From positions 1 through 10,870 of the forward strand of contig JAICTR010000053.1 in assembly GCA_025936275.1 (NCBI GenBank): a DNA stretch of 10,870 bases, written 5' to 3'. Below, piece by piece: positions 6,954 through 10,870 of this stretch. Below the pieces are notes generated by a model. The model was not told the origin of the DNA. It ran no database searches and worked only from the letters and a program-made list of their open reading frames with translations. The stretch's first letter is position 1; each line of letters starts with the position of its first letter. Origin of the DNA: Burkholderiales bacterium (lineage in GTDB: Bacteria > Pseudomonadota > Gammaproteobacteria > Burkholderiales > Usitatibacteraceae). Both the position numbers and the translations under genes were made by a program.

Positions 6954-7220
6954 CTACTTCTTCTTCCGGCTCGAGGATTTCTTCCGGCTCGAGGATTTGC
7001 GGCTGGACGACTTCTTGCGGCTCGAGGACTTCTTCTTGCTCGACTTCTTGCGCGACGGCACCTTGTCGCCTTCCTTGCGCGCTTCGGAAAGCCCGATCGC
7101 GATCGCCTGCTTGCGGCTCTTCACCTTCTTGCCCGAGCGGCCGCTCTTCAGCTTGCCGTGCTTGTACTCGTCCATCACCTTCTTCACTTTCTTCTGCGTC
7201 TTCTTTCCGTACCTGGCCAT
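6954..7220 (-). CDS. DUF6496 family protein with Lys/Ser-rich histone H1-like tail
   Basis: 88 residues, extremely basic. Residues 1-50 form the conserved DUF6496-type core: GKKTQKKVKKVMDEYKHGKL, then KSRKQAIAIGLSEARKEG. Residues 57-88 are a low-complexity tail of SSSRKK-like units, resembling the tails of histone H1-like bacterial proteins. Family function is not established; nucleic-acid binding is likely from charge alone. A GGAGGAG Shine-Dalgarno lies 6 bases before the ATG (7218-7220), a strong start. It converges on the dehydrogenase gene with a single base between stops and no terminator visible in the junction. The tail is encoded by near-exact short DNA repeats, so its length probably varies among strains. 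Confidence 0.88.
   Translation of the reverse strand: MARYGKKTQKKVKKVMDEYKHGKLKSGRSGKKVKSRKQAIAIGLSEARKEGDKVPSRKKSSKKKSSSRKKSSSRKSSSRKKSSSRKKK
6963..7050. repeat. Short tandem repeats encoding the SSSRKK tail
   Basis: An exact 18-base direct duplication (CTTCCGGCTCGAGGATTT) occupies 6963-6980 and 6981-6998. Degenerate copies follow to about 7050 (GCGGCTGGACGACTT, CTTGCGGCTCGAGGACTT, TTGCTCGACTTCTTG). The unit is a multiple of three, so gain or loss keeps the DUF6496 frame. Confidence 0.75.
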
Positions 7221-7330
7221 GACGGCTCCTCCAGCGAGAACACGCGCCTATGACTCTGCATTCGTGGCGGAAATTCCATCCGAGGTTGCCGCAGGCGCCG
7301 TTGCCGGCCCGGGCGGATGAGGCGGCGGAT

Positions 7331-7360
7331 GGGGTCAGGTTGGATTTCGGAACCTCCGAC
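7331..7360 (+). repeat. REP-like repeat, degenerate solo copy
   Basis: GGGGTCAGGTTGGATTTCG at 7331-7349 differs at one position from the reverse complement of the element at 7454-7472. The similarity continues weakly (GGAACCTCC against GAACCTGTCCC), then fades. It lies 57 bases before the palindromic copy, in direct orientation with that copy's left arm. Confidence 0.7.
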
Positions 7361-7406
7361 GAGGTGGCGGAAGACGGAAGCCTGGGCAAGGTCTTTCATG
7401 GCCGAC

Positions 7407-7472
7407 GGGGTCGGGTTAGATTTGCAGCCTGTCCCTCGAAAAGGGGACAGGTTCGAAATCTAACCTGACCCC
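7407..7472. repeat. REP-like 66-base palindromic element
   Basis: The outer arms are GGGGTCGGGTTAGATTTGC (7407-7425) and, inverted, CGAAATCTAACCTGACCCC (7454-7472). Inside them is a perfect 8-base inverted repeat, CCTGTCCC (7428-7435) and GGGACAGG (7444-7451), around an 8-base loop. The whole can fold as one long interrupted hairpin. The GGGGTCAGGTTAGATTT wording resembles dispersed palindromes I know from many proteobacterial genomes, often mobilised by REP-associated tyrosine transposases; none is encoded here. The element ends 13 bases before the Nudix start codon. Confidence 0.78.
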
Positions 7473-7485
7473 ATCATTCCGAAAC

Positions 7486-7950
7486 ATGCCCAAGGCCCGC
7501 CGCAGCGCCGGAATCCTCATGTATCGGCGCGGCGCGGCGGGCCTCGAGGTGCTGCTCGTGCATCCCGGCGGCCCCTTCTGGAAGAACCGCGACCTCGGCG
7601 CGTGGACGATCCCCAAGGGCGAGCACGACGATTCCGAGGAGGCGCTCGACGCCGCGCGGCGCGAGTTCGCCGAGGAGACGGGCTTCACCGCGTCGGGCGA
7701 TTTCGTGCCGCTCGCCCCGGTGCGGCAGAAGGCAGGCAAGCTCGTGCGGGCCTGGGCGCTCGAGGGCGATTGCGACGCCGATGCCGTGCGCAGCAACGCG
7801 TTCTCGATGGAGTGGCCGCCGCGTTCGGGGCGCATGGCGGAATTTCCCGAAGTCGACCGCGCCGCGTGGTTCCCGACCGAGGAAGCGCGCCGCCGCATCC
7901 TCCCGGCGCAGGTGCCGCTCATCGACGAGCTCGAGTCGCGGCTTTCCTGA
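7486..7950 (+). CDS. Nudix hydrolase
   Basis: 154 residues, a complete single-domain Nudix protein, cytosolic. It hydrolyses a nucleoside diphosphate linked to another group, using Mg2+ or Mn2+; the substrate cannot be read. The Nudix box G-x5-E-x7-REUxEExGU is a perfect match: Gly45, Glu51, Arg59-Glu60, Glu63-Glu64, Gly66, Phe67, in GEHDDSEEALDAARREFAEE followed by TGF. The opening RRSAGILMYRR is the usual first strand and supports the ATG at 7486. No Shine-Dalgarno is visible, because the region immediately upstream is the REP-like element. The C-terminal region FPEVDRAAWFPTEEARRRIL is the common closing helix of this subgroup. It is followed 62 bases later by the YflT-like gene on the same strand. 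Confidence 0.92.
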   Translation: MPKARRSAGILMYRRGAAGLEVLLVHPGGPFWKNRDLGAWTIPKGEHDDSEEALDAARREFAEETGFTASGDFVPLAPVRQKAGKLVRAWALEGDCDADAVRSNAFSMEWPPRSGRMAEFPEVDRAAWFPTEEARRRILPAQVPLIDELESRLS

Positions 7951-8012
7951 TCGCGCGAACCGGGGGCCGCGCCGCGCGATCCAACGGGCACAGCACGCGC
8001 CTGGAGGCCGCC

Positions 8013-8339
8013 ATGGAACACCGAACGCTTACCGGCATCTTCGATAGCTACGGTGATGCGCAGCGCGCACGCGATGCATTGGTGTCCGAGGGCATCGCCC
8101 GCGAGCGCATCACGCTGAGCGCGCCGCAGACCGCCGACGGCATCGCGGCCGAAGCGCCCGGGCAGACCTACGAGAACCAGGTGGGCGAGGATCGGGAATC
8201 GGTCGAGCGCGGCGAGTTCGGCTCGGCGATGAGGAGCGCCGTCTGCGCGGTGAGCGTGGATGCGGGCGACGAAGGCGATCGCATCGGAGCGATCCTCGAG
8301 AGCCGCGGCGCGCGCGAGGTGACGCGCCCGCCGCTTTGA
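8013..8339 (+). CDS. YflT-like (general stress protein 17M-type) small protein
   Basis: 108 residues, no signal peptide. Residues 4-36 (RTLTGIFDSYGDAQRARDAL, then VSEGIARERITLS) follow the beta-alpha-beta pattern of general stress protein 17M / YflT domains. Residues 77-103 (VCAVSVDAGDEGDRIGAILE, ending SRGAREV) look like the second half of the same ferredoxin-like fold. The middle (40-70) is acidic and probably disordered. A GGAGG at 8003-8007 lies 5 bases before the ATG, fixing the start; the frame is open far upstream inside the Nudix gene, but that part is a shadow. The family is linked to stress responses, with no known biochemical activity. It ends 4 bases from the convergent aldo/keto reductase gene. 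Confidence 0.78.
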   Translation: MEHRTLTGIFDSYGDAQRARDALVSEGIARERITLSAPQTADGIAAEAPGQTYENQVGEDRESVERGEFGSAMRSAVCAVSVDAGDEGDRIGAILESRGAREVTRPPL

Positions 8340-8343
8340 AGCC

Positions 8344-9327
8344 TCAGCGGTTGACGGTGCGCATGCCGTGCTCGGGATAGCGCATGCCCGCGGCCGCACC
8401 GGGCGGCATCGCGCGGTCGATGCGCTCGAGATCCTTGGGCGCGAGGCGGATCTCCGCGGCCTTCGCGTTCTCCTCGAGGTACTTCACGTGCTTGGTGCCG
8501 GGAATCGGCACGATGTCCTCGCCCTGCGCGAGGACCCACGCCAGCGCGAGCTGCGAAGGCGTGCAGCCCTTCTCGTCGGCGAGGGCGTTCACCTCGTCCA
8601 GCAGGTGCAGGTTCTTCTCGAAGTTCGCGCCCTGGAAGCGCGGGGAGTTGCGGCGATAGTCGTTCGACTCCAGGTCGTCGATGGAGCGGATGCGTCCGGT
8701 GAGGAAGCCGCGGCCGAGAGGACTGTAGGGCACGAAGCCGATGCCCAGCTCGCGCAGCGCCGGCAGGATCTCGTCCTCGGGCTCGCGGCTCCAGAGCGAA
8801 TACTCGGTCTGCAGCGCGGCGATGGGATGCACCTTGTGCGCGCGGCGGATGGTCTGCGGCGCGGCTTCCGAGAGCCCGAGCCAACGCACCTTGCCCTGGC
8901 GCACGAGGTCCGCCATGGCGCCGACGGTGTCCTCGATCGGCGTCTCGGGATCGACGCGGTGCTGGTAGTAGAGGTCGATCACCTCGATCCCGAGGCGCTT
9001 CAGGCTCGCATCGCACGCCGCCTTCACGTACTCGGGCTTGCCGTTCACGCCGCGGAAGCTCGCATCCTCGCCGCGCACGTTGCCGAACTTGGTGGCGATC
9101 ACGAGGCCGGTGCGCTTGCCGCGAATCGCGCGGCCCAGCAGCTCCTCGTTGCGCCCGACGCCGTACATGTCGGCGGTATCGAAGAAGGTGATGCCGAGGT
9201 CGATCGCGCGATGGATCGTGTCGATCGATTCCTTTTCGCTGCCGCCGGCATAGAACTCGGACATGCCCATGCACCCGAGGCCCAGGGTGGAGACCTCGAG
9301 GCCCTGCCCGAGCTTGCGCGCCTTCAT
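8344..9327 (-). CDS. Aldo/keto reductase
   Basis: 327 residues, a full-length NADPH-dependent (beta/alpha)8 barrel oxidoreductase acting on aldehydes or ketones. The start at 9327 begins MKARKLGQGLEVSTLGLGCM, the usual family N-terminus, and has an AAAGGA Shine-Dalgarno. The open frame runs 31 codons further upstream, into the next gene, and that extension is not believed. The catalytic tetrad is visible: Asp50 and Tyr55 (FFDTADMYG), Lys80 (VIATKFG) and His123 (LYYQHRVD). The cofactor part shows VPYSPLGRGFLTG and PIPGTKHVKYLEENAKA. This wording fits the AKR13/YakC-like group often annotated only as aldo/keto reductase. It lies 22 bases downstream of the small exported coiled-coil gene on the same strand, so the two may share a transcript. 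Confidence 0.95.
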   Translation of the reverse strand: MKARKLGQGLEVSTLGLGCMGMSEFYAGGSEKESIDTIHRAIDLGITFFDTADMYGVGRNEELLGRAIRGKRTGLVIATKFGNVRGEDASFRGVNGKPEYVKAACDASLKRLGIEVIDLYYQHRVDPETPIEDTVGAMADLVRQGKVRWLGLSEAAPQTIRRAHKVHPIAALQTEYSLWSREPEDEILPALRELGIGFVPYSPLGRGFLTGRIRSIDDLESNDYRRNSPRFQGANFEKNLHLLDEVNALADEKGCTPSQLALAWVLAQGEDIVPIPGTKHVKYLEENAKAAEIRLAPKDLERIDRAMPPGAAAGMRYPEHGMRTVNR

Positions 9328-9349
9328 CGGATTTCCTTTCGTGGGTGTG

Positions 9350-9784
9350 TCAGTAGTTCCAGGCGAAGCGGCAGTACGGCGTGGCATCGGCGAGCTCGCC
9401 GGTGAGGCGCGCGACCGCATCGTTCATGTCCGCCACCCGCCGATTGTGCTCCGCCACGGCGCGATTGTGCGCGTCGGAGCGCGCGTTGTACGCGGCGACC
9501 GCGACCGCGTCGGTGGAATCGAGGTTACGCAGCTCGCGCGCGAGGTCGGCCGCCTCGGCGTCGAGCTGGTCGCGCTGCCGGTCGTAGCTGACCTTCTCGT
9601 CTTCGAGCACGTTCCTGCGGCGCTGCAGGTCGCTGCAGGGGTAGCTGGGCGCCGGTGCGACGTAGGCGGGCTCGGCGGGGATCACCACGGGGCCGGTGAT
9701 GGCGGCGCGGGAGTGGGAAACCTGGGCTTGGGCGGCGACGGGGAGCGCGGCGATCAGCGCTGCGACGAGGACTGGGGTCTTCAT
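9350..9784 (-). CDS. Small exported coiled-coil protein, unknown function
   Basis: 144 residues from the ATG at 9782-9784, with GGAGGA 7 bases upstream; an alternative start 6 codons earlier is less likely. A clear signal peptide (MKTPVLVAALIAALPVAAQA, cleaved near residue 20) is followed by a Pro/Ala-rich linker (31-49). Residues 51-133 are a charged, almost uninterrupted helix that reads as an antiparallel coiled coil (QRRRNVLEDEKVSYDRQRDQ, then AYNARSDAHNRAVAEHNRRV). Cys50 and Cys138 lie just outside the two ends of the helical part and could close the hairpin by a disulfide. I do not recognise a named family. It follows clpB at 155 bases on the same strand but is separated from it by a terminator, so it is probably an independent unit with the aldo/keto reductase. 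Confidence 0.82.
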   Translation of the reverse strand: MKTPVLVAALIAALPVAAQAQVSHSRAAITGPVVIPAEPAYVAPAPSYPCSDLQRRRNVLEDEKVSYDRQRDQLDAEAADLARELRNLDSTDAVAVAAYNARSDAHNRAVAEHNRRVADMNDAVARLTGELADATPYCRFAWNY

Positions 9785-9868
9785 GGAGGACTCCTCCGGC
9801 AAACGGGGGGATTCAAGGCGGACAGCGGCGACGCCGGAAAGTTATTGGTGCGGTTGGCGCATTGGCGC

Positions 9869-9895
9869 AAGAAAAGGGCCGCGCTCGCGGCCCTT
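9869..9895 (-). terminator. Rho-independent terminator of clpB
   Basis: The stem AAGGGCCGC (9874-9882) and GCGGCCCTT (9887-9895) is perfect over 9 pairs with a 4-base loop. Read on the minus strand it is followed by TTTTCTTG. It lies about 45 bases after the clpB stop, in the correct orientation for clpB. Confidence 0.82.
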
Positions 9896-9902
9896 CGGTC
9901 GA

Positions 9903-9933
9903 CCCTCTCCCGGCCCTCCCCCGAGGGAGAGGG
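9903..9933. repeat. CCCTCTCCC-type inverted repeat
   Basis: CCCTCTCCC (9903-9911) and GGGAGAGGG (9925-9933) form a perfect 9-base inverted repeat around a 13-base C-rich loop. It lies directly between the clpB stop and the terminator. Repeats of this wording are, from memory, widely dispersed between genes in many GC-rich proteobacteria, often just after stop codons. It may also help form the 3' end of the clpB message. Confidence 0.7.
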
Positions 9934-9939
9934 AGAGCT

Positions 9940-10870
9940 TTACGCGGCCTTCTTGTGCTCCTCGGCCGAGCGCTTGTCGAAGACGAAGCGCCCGTTCTTC
10001 ACGTCGGCGACGATGGTGTCCTTGGGCGCGAAGCGGCCCTCGAGGAGCTCCTTGGAGAGCGGGTTCTCGAGGCTCTGCTGGATGGCGCGCTTCAACGGCC
10101 GCGCGCCGTACACCGGGTCGAAGCCGGCCTTGGCAAGCTCCGCCACCGCCGCATCGGTCACCTCCAGGTGCATGTCCAACGCCTCGATGCGCCGCTGCAG
10201 GTACTTCAGCTGCACGCGCGCGATGTGCGCGATGTTCGCCTCGTCCAACGCGTGGAACACCACGATCTCGTCGATGCGGTTCACGAACTCGGGCCGGAAG
10301 TGCGACTTCACCTCGCCCATCACCGCGAGCTTCACCACCTGGTAGTCCTGCCCCGCCATCGCCTGGATCATCTGCGAGCCGAGGTTCGAGGTCATCACGA
10401 TCACCGTGTTCTTGAAGTTCACGGTGCGCCCCTGGCCATCGGTCATGCGCCCGTCGTCGAGCACCTGCAGCAGCACGTTGAACACATCCGGGTGCGCCTT
10501 CTCCACTTCGTCGAGGAGGATCACGCAATAGGGCTTGCGCCGCACGATCTCGGTGAGGTGCCCGCCCTCCTCGTAGCCGACGTAGCCCGGCGGCGCGCCG
10601 ATGAGGCGCGCGACCGAGTGCTTCTCCATGTACTCCGACATGTCGATGCGCACCAGCGCGTCCTCGGAATCGAACAGGAACTCGGCGAGCGCCTTGCAAA
10701 GCTCGGTCTTGCCGACGCCGGTGGGACCGAGGAAGAGGAACGAGCCGTAGGGCTTGTCCGGATCGGCGAGGCCCGCGCGCGAGCGGCGGATGGCGTCGGA
10801 GACGAGGCGCACGGCTTCGTCCTGGCCCACGACCCGCTGGTGCAGGCGCTCTTCCATGAGGAGCAGCTTC
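9940..10870 (-). CDS. clpB: ATP-dependent disaggregase chaperone ClpB, C-terminal part (5' end beyond window)
   Basis: ClpB is a cytosolic hexameric AAA+ machine that, with DnaK/DnaJ/GrpE, pulls proteins out of aggregates. About 309 residues are visible and the frame stays open to the right edge (KLL before LMEERLHQRV), so the ATG at 10857 is internal. This is the second nucleotide-binding domain plus the C-terminal domain. Counted from that Met, Walker A is GPTGVGKT (44-51), the pore loop is GYVGYEEGG (91-99), Walker B is VILLDEVEKA, sensor 1 is MTSN, the Arg-finger region is FRPEFVNRIDE and sensor 2 is YGARPLKRAI. All key residues are present. The tail EEHKKAA is species-specific. The absence of an IGF loop or ClpP-binding motif in the visible part fits ClpB rather than ClpA or ClpC. 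The 5' regulation (often sigma-32) lies outside the window. Confidence 0.98.
   Translation of the reverse strand, partial: KLLLMEERLHQRVVGQDEAVRLVSDAIRRSRAGLADPDKPYGSFLFLGPTGVGKTELCKALAEFLFDSEDALVRIDMSEYMEKHSVARLIGAPPGYVGYEEGGHLTEIVRRKPYCVILLDEVEKAHPDVFNVLLQVLDDGRMTDGQGRTVNFKNTVIVMTSNLGSQMIQAMAGQDYQVVKLAVMGEVKSHFRPEFVNRIDEIVVFHALDEANIAHIARVQLKYLQRRIEALDMHLEVTDAAVAELAKAGFDPVYGARPLKRAIQQSLENPLSKELLEGRFAPKDTIVADVKNGRFVFDKRSAEEHKKAA

Noticed and set aside
5950..7320. A 456-codon plus-strand frame overlapping the dehydrogenase and DUF6496 genes
   Set aside because: Its first two thirds are an out-of-frame reading of the dehydrogenase, and the Phe/Leu-rich end is the reverse complement of the Lys/Ser tail repeats.
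8331..8350. CCGCT/AGCGG inverted repeat in the junction of the YflT-like and aldo/keto reductase genes as a bidirectional terminator
   Set aside because: Short 5-base stem, large loop and no T-tract on either side; likely chance.
8368..9405. A 345-codon plus-strand frame antisense to the aldo/keto reductase
   Set aside because: The minus-strand product has a complete catalytic tetrad and family N-terminus; the antisense frame has none.
9765..9784. GGAGGAGTCCTCC as a hairpin hiding the ribosome site of the coiled-coil protein gene
   Set aside because: The two arms are separated by a single base, too short to close an RNA loop without losing several pairs.

Overview
The window is a strongly GC-rich, gene-dense chromosomal segment. 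The ClpB, YadH-type permease, Maa-type acetyltransferase and DUF6496 proteins all read like those of a Betaproteobacterium (Burkholderiales-like or a neighbouring lineage). No phage, IS, tRNA, rRNA or CRISPR was seen. The lineage is my inference from protein wording and gene mix; no search was run.

Layout. (1) 1-712 (+) is the 3' part of a YadH-like ABC-2 permease, followed at 772-1038 (+) by an 88-residue protein of unknown function. (2) 1052-4839 (-) is a block of three predicted exported proteins: two tandem paralogs of 545 and 532 residues, then a 125-residue secreted protein. The paralogs carry what looks like a clan CD (caspase/CHAT-like) His/Cys arrangement followed by a long helical, HEAT-like C-terminal half. 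This is the most unusual part of the window. (3) 4933-6952 (+) is a tight three-gene run: a small cupin, a maltose/galactoside-type O-acetyltransferase and a D-2-hydroxyacid dehydrogenase, with gaps of 10 and 3 bases. The cupin has a -10-like hexamer that would place transcription start at its ATG. (4) 6954-7220 (-) is a Lys/Ser-rich DUF6496 protein with a repetitive tail. (5) 7331-7472 is a cluster of REP-like palindromic repeats ending 13 bases before a Nudix hydrolase gene (7486-7950), which is followed by a YflT-like stress-domain protein (8013-8339). (6) 8344-9327 (-) is an aldo/keto reductase and 9350-9784 (-) a small exported coiled-coil protein. (7) 9869-9933 holds a rho-independent terminator and a CCCTCTCCC-type inverted repeat, both just after the 3' end of clpB (9940-10870, -), which runs off the right edge.

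Working together. Most genes are housekeeping, stress or small-molecule enzymes without an obvious shared pathway. The clearest candidate unit is the secreted paralog pair plus the small secreted protein downstream. No gap between genes exceeds 300 bases. The largest, 7221-7485, is largely filled by the REP-like cluster.
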